The position numbers and the translations under genes are program-made. A DNA stretch of 32,023 nucleotides from Psychrobacter sp. UBA3483 (GTDB taxonomy: Bacteria > Pseudomonadota > Gammaproteobacteria > Pseudomonadales > Moraxellaceae): the NCBI RefSeq assembly GCF_002377905.1, contig NZ_DFQS01000012.1:1-32023 (forward strand), given 5' to 3'. The notes under the pieces are model-generated. The model ran no database searches, was not told the DNA's origin, and saw only the letters and a program-made list of their open reading frames with translations. How positions within the stretch are numbered: the stretch's first letter is position 1; each line of letters starts with the position of its first letter. Below are positions 15,792 through 24,536 of this stretch, one piece after another.

Positions 15792-16421
15792 ATGAATACA
15801 TCTGCCACACCGTCTGCCATCTTAGCTCATGAGAACAATCTCGCTAGTGTCTCAATGGCGGTCATCTATCATAGTAATTATGGACATACCAAACGCGTTG
15901 CCGAAGCGGTGGTGAAGGGCGCTCGCCAACAATTACCAAAATCACAAGTCAAAGCGGTTGATGTCCATGACGTTGATTGGGATTTTGTGGATCAGGCGGA
16001 TTTATTGGTGTTTGGTAGCGCCGTCTATATGGGCAGCGTGACGGCAGGCTTTAAGACCTTTATGGATGAAACCTCTAAGCGTTGGTATCATCGTAAATGG
16101 GAAGGTAAGTGGGCAGCCGGGTTTGCCAATTCTGGTGGCCTGAGCGGTGACAAACTTGCTGCCCTGCAGCAGATTTGTCTCTATGCCATGCAGCACGGAA
16201 TGAATTGGATCGGTTTACCACTGATGCCAACAGGTCATGAAACGCATGATTTAAATCGTCTCTCAAGCTTTTTGGGCTTGATGACGCAGTCGCTAGATGG
16301 GCCACCTGAAGTCACGCCTGGCGCAGGCGATATTGATACCGCCATTTGGTTTGGCGATCATTTGGCCAAGACCATTATCAAGCATCAGCCTACACCGCAA
16401 ATAGTCATTGCAGAAGATTAG
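15792..16421 (+). CDS. Flavodoxin family protein, WrbA-like NAD(P)H:quinone reductase
   Basis: The 209-residue protein has a flavodoxin-like FMN fold. The phosphate-binding loop is HSNYGHTKRVAEA (about residues 27-39). Next come FGSAVYMGSVTAGFKTFMDETSKRW and FANSGGLSGDKLAAL, both typical of WrbA/NQO-type proteins, which reduce quinones by two electrons in the cytosol. Residues GLPLMPTGHETHDLNRL differ from E. coli WrbA, so it is a related group rather than WrbA itself. It follows pgeF with a 66-base gap and ends in a strong terminator shared with the convergent lipoprotein gene. Confidence 0.85.
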   Translation: MNTSATPSAILAHENNLASVSMAVIYHSNYGHTKRVAEAVVKGARQQLPKSQVKAVDVHDVDWDFVDQADLLVFGSAVYMGSVTAGFKTFMDETSKRWYHRKWEGKWAAGFANSGGLSGDKLAALQQICLYAMQHGMNWIGLPLMPTGHETHDLNRLSSFLGLMTQSLDGPPEVTPGAGDIDTAIWFGDHLAKTIIKHQPTPQIVIAED

Positions 16422-16451
16422 AATTGACTGGGGCTGTCCTCGATTCATAAT

Positions 16452-16487
16452 AAAAAAGCAGATATCAAACCGATATCTGCTTTTTTT
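16452..16487. terminator. Bidirectional terminator between convergent genes
   Basis: A perfect 15-bp stem (AAAAAAGCAGATATC with its complement, loop of five bases) with A- and T-runs on its two sides. It serves the flavodoxin gene on the plus strand and the small lipoprotein gene on the minus strand. Confidence 0.93.
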
Positions 16488-16506
16488 ATTGACCATTATT
16501 TGTTTT

Positions 16507-16701
16507 CTAAGGGATTTGAGTGAGAATAGCGTTGGCGGGTCTGCTTGCGTTAGATAAATCCTCGACAATGAGCGTTTTAGAAGAAACCATTTTAGAAGAA
16601 ACGGTTTTAACAGGTATCGGGCTCTCGACAAACTGAAAAGATTGGCAGCCTGTCAAAGGGATTGTCGTTGCCAACGTAAATATAAAGAAAAATGATTTCA
16701 T
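16507..16701 (-). CDS. Small lipoprotein, 64 residues
   Basis: This very short gene encodes a signal peptide (MKSFFFIFTLATTIPLTGC) with lipobox LTGC at residues 16-19, then about 45 polar residues. The mature part contains a pentapeptide repeat, TVSSK-MVSSK-T, encoded by two 15-base direct repeats (TTTTAGAAGAAAC at 16575-16587 and 16590-16602). The open frame continues upstream to 16887, but the ATG at 16701 gives a proper lipoprotein signal. A terminator directly follows. The function is unknown. The short mature part makes an entericidin-like or structural role conceivable, and non-coding status cannot be excluded. Confidence 0.55.
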   Translation of the reverse strand: MKSFFFIFTLATTIPLTGCQSFQFVESPIPVKTVSSKMVSSKTLIVEDLSNASRPANAILTQIP

Positions 16702-17352
16702 AAAAGCATCTCGAGCATTATTGGCAACATGGCAATGGTGAGCAATATTAAAACAGTACTTATCATAAATAAATAGAGCAGGATTCAAGAGGGTTTTTGC
16801 GAGTAGGACAAAGTTCATGCTAAATACAGGGTAGATGATAACAAGCACTATGTATCCATTATGTACGCTTAAAACCTGTAATAACAAGCATAAAAGTCAT
16901 TTTTTGATATATATAACGATTTAGCTCTCTCTTTTAATCTGAGAAGTTAAATATTTTCTAAGTTTAGTAATTGTTTTTTAAGGGATTAATTGTATTACTT
17001 AAAATTATAATATAAAAAAACATAGTGATTGAGTGTGAATGAAGCTTTATAAGAGGTTTTTTTAACTTTTGTAAAAACGTGCAGTGAATGAGTTACTATT
17101 CAAGTAATAGTCGTGAAATAGTTTTACATTAGTGGGGTGAGCAGACATTATTTAGAAACTATCTTTATTAAGTTGTTTTTATCACGCCACTTTATTAAGC
17201 ATTTTACTGGACGATTTGCTAAATCATGTAATGGATTATAAGTTGAGTATTAACATTATTTTAATGATTTTACTCAATATCAAATGTCATATCCTGACCA
17301 ATCGTTCTAATAATAATTACAACACCCTAGGTGCCAGCTATATGAGGATATT
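16702..17352. other. 650-bp AT-rich region upstream of the cytochrome c/amine oxidase genes
   Basis: No further gene is supported; the open frame reaching into 16887 on the minus strand has no features of its own. The region becomes very AT-rich between 16890 and 17300. Overlapping short palindromes TTACT/AGTAA and CTATT/AATAG lie at 17093-17110 and may be a regulator site for the redox genes downstream. Confidence 0.5.
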
Positions 17353-18807
17353 ATGAAGCCACTTTCTGTGATGTTATCGATGCTTGTCATTGGTATTACT
17401 TCCAGCGCCGCGATGGCTGAAGGTGCTAACCTTCCTAATGCCAATTTACCCGATGCTAGCTTACCTAATGTAAGCCCCGCCAATAGCGAGCTTGTCAACC
17501 GCGGTGCCTATATTGCCCGTGCTGCTGACTGTATGGCTTGTCACGGTGAGAATTACACGGGCGGCACAGCGATTGAAACCCCGATGGGGAAGATTTATTC
17601 AACCAATATTACCCCTTCTAAACGTTACGGTATAGGCAATTATACCGAAGCAGATTTAAAGAACGCTTTGCAAAAAGGTCGGGCGCCTGACCATATGCTA
17701 TATCCTGCCATGCCATATCCTTCTTATAGCGGTATGAAAGAAGAGGATATCAGCGCCTTGTTTGCTTATCTGCAAACCGTTCCGGCTGTTGATGAAGCCC
17801 CTAAGCAAGAAACCAAATTACCGTTCCCCTTTAATATCCGTAGCTTAATGATTGGTTGGAATCTGCTCAATATACCCTCTACTGAAAAGCGCGACGGTCT
17901 AAATGAGACCCAAAAACGGGGTGAGTATTTGGTCAACAATCTCGAGCATTGCGGCACTTGTCATACGCCGCGTAATAGCACCATGGGTTTTGATAAAAAG
18001 ATGTATTTATCAGGTGCACCGCTTGGTAATTGGCATTCGCCAAACATCACCCCCGACGAGTCGAGCGGTATCGGCAGTTGGAGCGAGCAGGATATTATCA
18101 CGTATCTACGCACCGGTGAGCTTGACCAGCGCGCCTACGCAGGTGGGCCAATGGGCGAAGCGGTTGCGCACAGCACGCGTTATTTGAAAAATGAAGATTT
18201 GAGTGCGATTGCCTCTTATCTAAAAGCCATACCCGCTATCCAAACAGAAGACAAGGTCAATGCCGTCAACGTGGCGCGCCTGCCAACGCCTGTGAACGAA
18301 TCTATCACGCATGACTTACTGGCGCAAAAAGACTATTTAGCCCAAGCGAAAGCAGAGATTAGCAGCGGTAGTAACTCACCAAAGTCATTATACTTAGCAG
18401 CTTGCGGCAGTTGTCATGGTGTCGACGGCTACGGTCAACCTGACGCGCGTTACGCGCCCATCGTTGGACTGAGCAGTCTGCGCCGCGAAAAACCCGATGC
18501 CCTTGTTAATATGATTTTGCATGGGGTAGAGAGTGCGACCAATACCTCACCTATCATGCCAGGGTTTTCAGAAGAGCTCAGTAGTGAGCAGATTGCAGGT
18601 ATCACTAACTACGTCCGTACTAGCTTTGGTGGTCATGCAAACAGTGAAGTCAGTGCTGCTGATATCGATCGCATCGCGTCTACAGGCGTCGAAAAGCCTT
18701 TTTTAATTAAGTATGCAGGTTTGCTAGCGATTGTCGGTATCATTGTCGCGATTTTGATTATCATATTTATTGTACGAGCCATTTTACGTTCTAGACGCCG
18801 TCGTTAA
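17353..18807 (+). CDS. Membrane-anchored triheme cytochrome c (alcohol/gluconate dehydrogenase cytochrome subunit family)
   Basis: The protein has a signal peptide (cleavage likely after AMA, residue 22) and three CXXCH heme sites: C60-H64 (CMACH), C199-H203 (CGTCH) and C350-H354 (CGSCH). YPAMPYPSYSGM after the first heme resembles the axial Met region of ADH/gluconate dehydrogenase cytochrome subunits. A single C-terminal transmembrane helix (about residues 455-474) followed by RSRRRR anchors it with the heme domains in the periplasm. Mature residues 25-42 contain a short A/N-LP repeat. GAGGA lies upstream of the ATG. With the flavin enzyme and cytochrome genes that follow it probably forms an electron chain to quinone or terminal oxidase. 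No dehydrogenase of the GMC or PQQ type is nearby, the usual partner of this family. Confidence 0.9.
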   Translation: MKPLSVMLSMLVIGITSSAAMAEGANLPNANLPDASLPNVSPANSELVNRGAYIARAADCMACHGENYTGGTAIETPMGKIYSTNITPSKRYGIGNYTEADLKNALQKGRAPDHMLYPAMPYPSYSGMKEEDISALFAYLQTVPAVDEAPKQETKLPFPFNIRSLMIGWNLLNIPSTEKRDGLNETQKRGEYLVNNLEHCGTCHTPRNSTMGFDKKMYLSGAPLGNWHSPNITPDESSGIGSWSEQDIITYLRTGELDQRAYAGGPMGEAVAHSTRYLKNEDLSAIASYLKAIPAIQTEDKVNAVNVARLPTPVNESITHDLLAQKDYLAQAKAEISSGSNSPKSLYLAACGSCHGVDGYGQPDARYAPIVGLSSLRREKPDALVNMILHGVESATNTSPIMPGFSEELSSEQIAGITNYVRTSFGGHANSEVSAADIDRIASTGVEKPFLIKYAGLLAIVGIIVAILIIIFIVRAILRSRRRR

Positions 18808-18880
18808 TCATAGTTTAACTATTGTAACGGGCTTAGAATTTATTACCAGACAGGGATTAACGGCAAGACGGTAGTCCACG

Positions 18881-18918
18881 ACAGCTTGGCAAATAAACGC
18901 AGAATTAAGCCAAGCTGT
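18881..18918. repeat. Perfect 10-bp inverted repeat between cytochrome and amine oxidase genes
   Basis: ACAGCTTGGC (18881-18890) and GCCAAGCTGT (18909-18918) can form a stem with an 18-base loop, followed by TTAAATT. It may be an attenuator, a partial terminator that lowers downstream transcription, an mRNA stability element or an operator. Confidence 0.75.
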
Positions 18919-18935
18919 TAAATTACAGACACTTA

Positions 18936-18959
18936 TATTACAAGCACTATTACAAGCAC
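18936..18959. repeat. Two perfect tandem copies of a 12-bp unit
   Basis: TATTACAAGCAC occurs twice back to back (18936-18947, 18948-18959), directly followed by TTATAA. It lies 84 bases before the amine oxidase start. It could be a direct-repeat binding site for a regulator or a simple duplication. Confidence 0.85.
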
Positions 18960-19042
18960 TTATAAATGAAATAAGCGTCTACTACTACAAATAGAACAAG
19001 TGCCTACTGTTATGTACGAACGTCTACTTTAAGGATATTATT

Positions 19043-20644
19043 ATGAAAGACATGCTTCAATCACCAACGCGGCGCCAACTGCTCTCGATGATTGGTAAAA
19101 CAGCGGGCGCGACCGCCATGTATCAGGCGATGACGACGTTAGGATTTGCCTCAGAATCGAGTTTTAAAGAAACGATGGATTTAAAAGGGGCACCTCCCGG
19201 CGCTAGTATCATCGTTTTAGGCGCGGGTCTTGGTGGCCTAACCGCAGCATATGAGCTGCGTAAAGCAGGCTATGACGTCAAAGTCCTCGAGTTCCAAAAC
19301 CGTGGCGGTGGTCGTAGTTGGACGCTGCACAGCGGTGATAGATATACTGAGCTTGGCGGCGAAGAGGTCACCTGTGATTTTGAAGAGGGCAATTACTTTA
19401 ATGGTGGGCCTTGGCGTTTGCCAAGTCATCACTATGCAGTTTTCCATTACTGCAAACAGTTTGGCGTTGAGATGCAACCCTTTATTCAAACCAACGACCG
19501 CGCTTATTTGCACCGTAGTACTCATTTCAATGGTGTGCCGCAACGCTTAGGCGATGTAAAAAATGATATCCAAGGACACGTAGCAGAATTATTGTCAAAA
19601 GCGGTGAATGTTGGCGGTTTGGATCGTTCGGTCAATAAAGAAGATAAAGAAAAGCTACTTGAAGGCTTAAAAGGTTGGGGCGTGCTCGATAAAGACTACC
19701 GCTACCGCGCCAGCAATGCTACTAGTAAGCATCGTGGTTATAGTGTCCTGCCGGGCGGCGGCTTGATGCCTGATGAAACCCCATCAAAGCCTTTACCGGT
19801 CAGCGAAATATTAGATTCGGGCATGTGGGCCGATATTTATGGTAACCATATGACCTATGCGCATCAGCCAACGATGTTTCAACCGGTTGGCGGTATGGGT
19901 AAAATCGGTGATGCCTTCACCCGTGAATGCCGCGATATGATTGAGTTCAATGCCAAAGTGACTAAGATTCATCAAGATGAAAGCGGCGTTACAGTCAATT
20001 ATGTCGACAGCAACAGTCCAGATGGCGCGACCAAGACCATCCGTGCCGATTGGTGTGTCTGTAATATTCCATTAACCGTATTGACCCAGCTTGATATCAA
20101 TGTTTCAAAACCGATGAAACAAGCGATGGCAGCGGTACCTTATGAGACCTCTTACAAAGTAGGTTTAGAGTTTAATCGCCGCTTTTGGGAAGAAGACGAG
20201 TGGATCTATGGTGGCTTGACCTATACCGATATGCCGATAGCCCAAATTGCTTATCCTTCAGAAAATATGTTTAAAGACGGTACTGGGGTATTATTAGGCG
20301 CCTATGGTTATGGACCGACCTCATATAAATTTAATACGTTAACCCCGCAGGAGCGTATTAATGTTGCGCTTGCTTATGGTAAGTATATTCACCCGCAGTA
20401 TCCAAAAGAGTTCCGCGCTGGTACGTCAGTCGTTTGGCACCGCATTCCTTGGACACTGGGTTGTTATGGTATTTGGAATGAGTCTACCCGCCGTCAGCAT
20501 TATGACACCTTATGCAGTATCGATAACCGTATTGTACTGACGGGCGAGCATTGCTCACACATTCCGGCATGGCAAGAAGGCGCTATTTTATCTGGCATGG
20601 ATGCCGCCAAGCGCCTACATAAAAAAGCAAAAATGCTGGGTTAA
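19043..20644 (+). CDS. Tat-exported flavin-containing amine oxidase/dehydrogenase
   Basis: The N-terminus has a twin-arginine signal (TRRQLL, R10-R11, then a hydrophobic stretch to about residue 36), so a folded FAD protein is exported to the periplasm. The FAD-binding motif is IIVLGAGLGGLTAAYELRKAG (starts near residue 56), with acidic residue E83 and RGGGRSWT after it. The C-terminal HIPAWQEGAILSGMDAAKRL is the second FAD contact of the monoamine oxidase family. At 533 residues it is a normal member. The substrate cannot be read off. Because it stands between two cytochrome c genes, cytochrome rather than oxygen is the likely electron acceptor, as known for nicotine oxidoreductase NicA2. 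AAGGA lies before the ATG. An amino acid oxidase or another amine substrate remains possible. Confidence 0.9.
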   Translation: MKDMLQSPTRRQLLSMIGKTAGATAMYQAMTTLGFASESSFKETMDLKGAPPGASIIVLGAGLGGLTAAYELRKAGYDVKVLEFQNRGGGRSWTLHSGDRYTELGGEEVTCDFEEGNYFNGGPWRLPSHHYAVFHYCKQFGVEMQPFIQTNDRAYLHRSTHFNGVPQRLGDVKNDIQGHVAELLSKAVNVGGLDRSVNKEDKEKLLEGLKGWGVLDKDYRYRASNATSKHRGYSVLPGGGLMPDETPSKPLPVSEILDSGMWADIYGNHMTYAHQPTMFQPVGGMGKIGDAFTRECRDMIEFNAKVTKIHQDESGVTVNYVDSNSPDGATKTIRADWCVCNIPLTVLTQLDINVSKPMKQAMAAVPYETSYKVGLEFNRRFWEEDEWIYGGLTYTDMPIAQIAYPSENMFKDGTGVLLGAYGYGPTSYKFNTLTPQERINVALAYGKYIHPQYPKEFRAGTSVVWHRIPWTLGCYGIWNESTRRQHYDTLCSIDNRIVLTGEHCSHIPAWQEGAILSGMDAAKRLHKKAKMLG

Positions 20645-20675
20645 TATGAATAACTATAAAAATTCAGAGGCTATC

Positions 20676-21353
20676 ATGGACAATGCAATCGTAAAGAAGG
20701 CAATCGTGAAGAAAAAAGTCATGAGAGAAATGACCCCTAAACTGCTGACTGTGATGTTGTTGGGTGCGATCGGTAGTGCAGCACTTTTAGGCTGTAGTCA
20801 ACAATCAGACGATCTACAAACGGTGGCAACTCTACATGAGCAAGACCCCATAACAACGGATGATTATCAAGCAAGCCGTAATACCGGCAGCTGGGGCGGC
20901 GTTTATATGAGCCGTGAGGAGCTTACTGCACCTGCTATCAATGTCGTTGATCACAGCTCACTTCCTACTATGGATAATGATCCAAGTATTGCCGAGTGGG
21001 AAACCAAGTTTGAAGGGACAAATGCCTTTGTGACGACAGATGGCAAAAAACTGTATCATGACTCTTGTGCTGCTTGTCATATGCACAAAGGCGAGGGCGC
21101 TTACGGTGCAGGTTATTATCCACCCCTCGCTAACAACAGTAAAATGCAGTCTAAGTATTACATCATTGATATCTTGATTAATGGTTTCCGCGGTATGCCC
21201 TCGTTCCATAACATGATGAATGATGAGCAGATGGCAGCGGTTACTCAGTATGTGGTCAGTGATTTAAATGGTTATACGGATACGGTTACCGCGGCAGATG
21301 TTGAACAATTGAGACACGCTGTGCCGCCAGCTAGCGATCCAAGTGATGAATAG
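20676..21353 (+). CDS. Monoheme cytochrome c lipoprotein
   Basis: From ATG 20676 (AGAGG five bases before it) the protein has 225 residues. A lipoprotein signal ends in ALLGC with C40 as the lipidated residue. One CAACH heme site (C131-H135) lies in a class I cytochrome c domain, with M174 (GFRGMPSF) as probable axial Met. An open frame extends upstream into the end of the amine oxidase gene (20601), but the internal ATG gives a sensible signal. The gap to the amine oxidase stop is 31 bases, so they are co-transcribed. It probably carries electrons from the flavin enzyme to the membrane cytochrome or oxidase. It is anchored in the periplasm by lipid; membrane side cannot be decided. Confidence 0.88.
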   Translation: MDNAIVKKAIVKKKVMREMTPKLLTVMLLGAIGSAALLGCSQQSDDLQTVATLHEQDPITTDDYQASRNTGSWGGVYMSREELTAPAINVVDHSSLPTMDNDPSIAEWETKFEGTNAFVTTDGKKLYHDSCAACHMHKGEGAYGAGYYPPLANNSKMQSKYYIIDILINGFRGMPSFHNMMNDEQMAAVTQYVVSDLNGYTDTVTAADVEQLRHAVPPASDPSDE

Positions 21354-21441
21354 TGGTGAGTAATGTCACTTAGGATGTCAGCTCATAACTTTTAAAAGTG
21401 GATGGCTGATATAAGAATCAAGTTATCATTTTTGGTAGAAT

Positions 21442-21480
21442 AAAAAGGCGCCTGATGTGTTTATCGAGCGCCTTTTTATT
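21442..21480. terminator. Bidirectional terminator between cytochrome gene and tolB
   Basis: GGCGC and GCGCC (21447-21451, 21468-21472) are flanked by five A and five T. They lie between the two convergent genes and can end both transcripts. Confidence 0.85.
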
Positions 21481-21541
21481 TGTGAGCATTCAGTATCGCC
21501 TAACCCTATTTTACGCAATGAAGATGGCTAAGTTATTTAAG

Positions 21542-22834
21542 TTATCTAGGGCTAGATGACCAAACGGGCGAGCGGATAGTACCTTGACCAGATTTACCGA
21601 ATGCTTCGCCGCCGTTCAATGACTTAATAGTCAGTACGCCTTTACCGCCCTGCTTTGAAGCAAAAACCACGCGCTTACCGTTCGGTGAAAAACTTGGTGC
21701 TTCATCGATACCTGTAGCACCTAAGTTCGCAGTAATGGCGCCGCTACTGTTCATGATGGCAGCTGAACGACCACTTAAAAAGGCGATTTGCGAGCCATCG
21801 CTACTAAACTGTGGGCTGGTCGCATAGCCACTATTCGATACTTGCGTGGTACGGCCTGAACCAAACTCATAACGATAGATGCGAGGTTTGTTAAACCCTG
21901 CACGGTCACTAACGAAGACAAAAGATTTGCCATCAGGGGCATAACTTGGTTGCACTTCACTGCTTGGCCAATTGGTCAGACGTCGTGGTTGACCGCCACT
22001 AGCGCTCATCTCATAAATATCAGCGCTGCCCTCAAAGCTACTAGAAAATAATATCTTACTACCATCGGGCGAAAATGACGGACTAAGGTTGCTACCCGGG
22101 AATGGCGTCAATGGCGTAGCCCCGCCGCCGCTTACGCTTTGAATATAGATAACAGGGTGAGACTTATCGCGCTGCACTGAATAAGCAATGCGATTGCCAT
22201 CAGGCGACCAAGTCGGCGAGAAGATAGAGCCAGCCACTTCTGTGATGGTTTTGGCGTTTTCGCCGTCAGCATCCATAACCTTTAAGCGCGAGATTTTCTC
22301 TTTGCCGGTGCCCATTTCTTCGATATAAGCAATACGCCCTGAGAAGTCACCAGGGATGCCGGTGATTAGCTCATATACTTTGTCCGCAATCACGTGGGCG
22401 GCGTAACGCATACTTTCCTTATTATTATCAGCGGTTAACGTTTGCTTGCCCTCTAACACGCGTCCGGTTTTAACTTCAATGACTTCATAATCGGTGACAA
22501 CTTTACCGCGATTGCTGCGCGTGCTACCGATGACAAGATAAGGAATGCCCATGCTTTGCCAAACGGGAAGGGTACCGGCTAACTCGCTACTGCTGTGTGG
22601 CTGCTGCGGTAGGTTTTGGCTGGTCACTTTAAGCTCGGTTTTGCTTAAATCATTTAATATAATCGGTGATAAAGTAGAATCGCCAGCAAAGGAGACAAAA
22701 GCCACTTGGCTTTGTTGTACCGGAATCTCATAATCCAATTCTAAAACGACAGGCGCCGCCAAGACGCTAGGAGCAAGCAATAAGCTTGAGGTAGTGGCAA
22801 GTAAAGAGAGGCATAGTTTTTTATGAATGCGCAT
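21542..22834 (-). CDS. tolB: Tol-Pal system periplasmic protein TolB
   Basis: TolB is the periplasmic beta-propeller of the Tol-Pal complex, which keeps the outer membrane attached during division. A signal peptide ends in VLA near residue 27. The N-terminal domain leads into a WD40-like propeller with the recurring signatures SPTWSPDGNRIAYSVQ, SPSFSPDGSKILFSS and QPSYAPDGKSFVFVSD. Length is 430 residues, like E. coli TolB. The start is of interest: GGAG stands 12 bases before ATG 22834 but six bases before an in-frame TTG at 22840, so the TTG is a real alternative. It is the last tol gene here; pal and cpoB, normally next, are absent. Confidence 0.96.
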   Translation of the reverse strand: MRIHKKLCLSLLATTSSLLLAPSVLAAPVVLELDYEIPVQQSQVAFVSFAGDSTLSPIILNDLSKTELKVTSQNLPQQPHSSSELAGTLPVWQSMGIPYLVIGSTRSNRGKVVTDYEVIEVKTGRVLEGKQTLTADNNKESMRYAAHVIADKVYELITGIPGDFSGRIAYIEEMGTGKEKISRLKVMDADGENAKTITEVAGSIFSPTWSPDGNRIAYSVQRDKSHPVIYIQSVSGGGATPLTPFPGSNLSPSFSPDGSKILFSSSFEGSADIYEMSASGGQPRRLTNWPSSEVQPSYAPDGKSFVFVSDRAGFNKPRIYRYEFGSGRTTQVSNSGYATSPQFSSDGSQIAFLSGRSAAIMNSSGAITANLGATGIDEAPSFSPNGKRVVFASKQGGKGVLTIKSLNGGEAFGKSGQGTIRSPVWSSSPR

Positions 22835-22966
22835 AACCAAGTCAAACTCCTAGATGGGGTAATTGTTTTTATAAATGCTAAACCAATGATAACGTTAAAA
22901 TAATATCGCCGCAGGTGCAAGTTGCTTAAGGTAACGTTAGCAATAATATCGTTTATGGGCAACTGC

Positions 22967-23983
22967 TTAGTTACTGCCTTTAAACTGTATGGTGAAGGTG
23001 GGGTATTTGGGGTCATCAGCATCAATTGGCAAGCTGCCAGTATTGAGCACCGCTTGTTTGGCGGCTTCATTGACCGCGCTATCAGGTCCTGAAGCAGAGA
23101 CGTTAACGACAGCGCCGCTGGCATTGACCGTGATGGTCAAGGTAGCACGCTGCGTCGAGCCTTTTGCTGCTGTTGGCGGATTATAGTTGCGTTTGATTAA
23201 ATTGATGATTTCACTATTACTAGCGCCGCGACTGCCGCTTGATGCCGAGCGACTGCTGCCCTTTGCGCTACTAGAAGTGGTGGTGTCACCAGTCAATGTT
23301 GATTGACCATCCTCTCCTAAGCTAAGCGTCTGACCTGCGCTACCTGAGCCACCAGTATTGATTTCTATATTTCGATCATTAGCAGTAGGGCGTTTAATCT
23401 TAGGCGGATTGTTTTGTTTATTACGAAAGTCTCGCAGCCTTTTTTGCTCTTCTATCAGCTGCGCTCTTCTGTCTTGTTCAACTTGATCATGCTCATCTAG
23501 CACGGATTCATCTAACTGCGCTGCCCATTCAGCCATATTGCGCTCATACTCTTGATTTTGCTCAAGCAGACGCTGGTGCTGCTCTTCGCTCATCAGCATC
23601 GGGCGAGGATTTACCGTCTCATCAGAACGAGTAAAAACAGGCACGCGCTGCGAAGTCGGTTCGCTTGGATTGTCGTAGCTGACACTGCCATCAAAGCTGT
23701 TTTCTGGCATGCTGGCTGATGAGCCACTTGCACCGCTATCGGCTGGCATAGCGCTCGCCGCTGCGGCACGATTGGCCAGTATCTCGCCTTGCATTTCAGC
23801 CAATTGCTCAGGAGATATCATCACGGTTTCGATGCTACCTGCAGTTTCAACTTCCATGTTTTGATACGTATAAGCCAGTATGCCAATCACAAGACCATGT
23901 GCCAACAAGCTTAAAAGTGTCGGTAAAGTCAGCCCGTTACCTTCAGGTTCGGTCGGTACATAAACGGTGGGCGCATTACGCAT
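22967..23983 (-). CDS. tolA: TolA inner membrane anchored protein
   Basis: TolA spans the periplasm between TolQR and TolB/Pal. One N-terminal transmembrane segment (about residues 20-40, TLLSLLAHGLVIGILAYTY) is followed by a long charged and Gln-rich region (MEEQHQRLLEQ-like heptads) and a Ser/Gly-rich hinge. The C-terminal TonB-like domain reads IINLIKRNYNPPTAAKGS and ends SLPIDADDPKYPTFTIQF. At about 338 residues it is shorter than E. coli TolA (421) and its middle lacks Ala/Lys repeats. The frame extends to a TTG at 23998; ATG 23983 is chosen as conventional, with no good ribosome-binding site for either. Confidence 0.9.
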   Translation of the reverse strand: MRNAPTVYVPTEPEGNGLTLPTLLSLLAHGLVIGILAYTYQNMEVETAGSIETVMISPEQLAEMQGEILANRAAAASAMPADSGASGSSASMPENSFDGSVSYDNPSEPTSQRVPVFTRSDETVNPRPMLMSEEQHQRLLEQNQEYERNMAEWAAQLDESVLDEHDQVEQDRRAQLIEEQKRLRDFRNKQNNPPKIKRPTANDRNIEINTGGSGSAGQTLSLGEDGQSTLTGDTTTSSSAKGSSRSASSGSRGASNSEIINLIKRNYNPPTAAKGSTQRATLTITVNASGAVVNVSASGPDSAVNEAAKQAVLNTGSLPIDADDPKYPTFTIQFKGSN

Positions 23984-24077
23984 AGTTGGGATACTCAAAT
24001 ACGATATTTATCAAATGAACGACTTTATTATAACCAGCTGAGCCAATCAAAGTTAAGCTAAAAGCAGGGTAGATAAA

Positions 24078-24536
24078 TTATAAAGAAGGCGCGGGTAACG
24101 GTGCACCTGTCAACAGCCCCACTTTTTGGATGCCTGCCTGCTGTAGGGTGGCCATCAGTGTCATAATAGCGCCATACTGATTGTTTTTATCAGCATTAAT
24201 CATCACTTGTAAAGGCTGAGCGCCAGCATCGGTATTTTGATTTTGCAAGTTGGTTAAGGTATCAATCAGTTCCGGCTCACTAATTGGCAGGTCGATATTA
24301 TTCTCGTAACTGATAAAAATCTCACCGCTATCGGTCAACGATACAATCACAGGTAGCTGACTTTGACTGATGGTATTGGTTTGCTCTTTTGGCAAATCAA
24401 CATCGACGCCCGTTATCAGCATCGGCGCTGTGACCATAAATATAACCAGCAGCACGAGCATGACGTCGATATAAGGAACAACGTTCATCTCCGCATTTAG
24501 CGCTTTTTTCTCGCGGCGATAAGGGCTTTGTTTCAT
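24078..24536 (-). CDS. tolR: Tol-Pal system protein TolR
   Basis: TolR is the ExbD-like proton channel subunit of the TolQR motor. The single transmembrane helix begins after NVVPYIDVMLVLLVIF with the proton-carrying Asp at D24, one position beyond E. coli D23. The periplasmic domain follows with TGVDVDLPK and a C-terminal part typical of the family; total 152 residues. The ATG overlaps the tolQ stop by four bases (ATGA), an indication of translational coupling. Confidence 0.96.
   Translation of the reverse strand: MKQSPYRREKKALNAEMNVVPYIDVMLVLLVIFMVTAPMLITGVDVDLPKEQTNTISQSQLPVIVSLTDSGEIFISYENNIDLPISEPELIDTLTNLQNQNTDAGAQPLQVMINADKNNQYGAIMTLMATLQQAGIQKVGLLTGAPLPAPSL

Noticed and set aside
16507..16887. 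126-residue version of the small lipoprotein
   Set aside because: The first 62 residues have no conserved features and would bury the lipoprotein signal; the internal ATG at 16701 fits better.
22741..23124. 127-residue minus-strand frame overlapping the tolA end and tolB start
   Set aside because: It is out of frame with both genes, which have clear homologues, and has no recognisable protein features.
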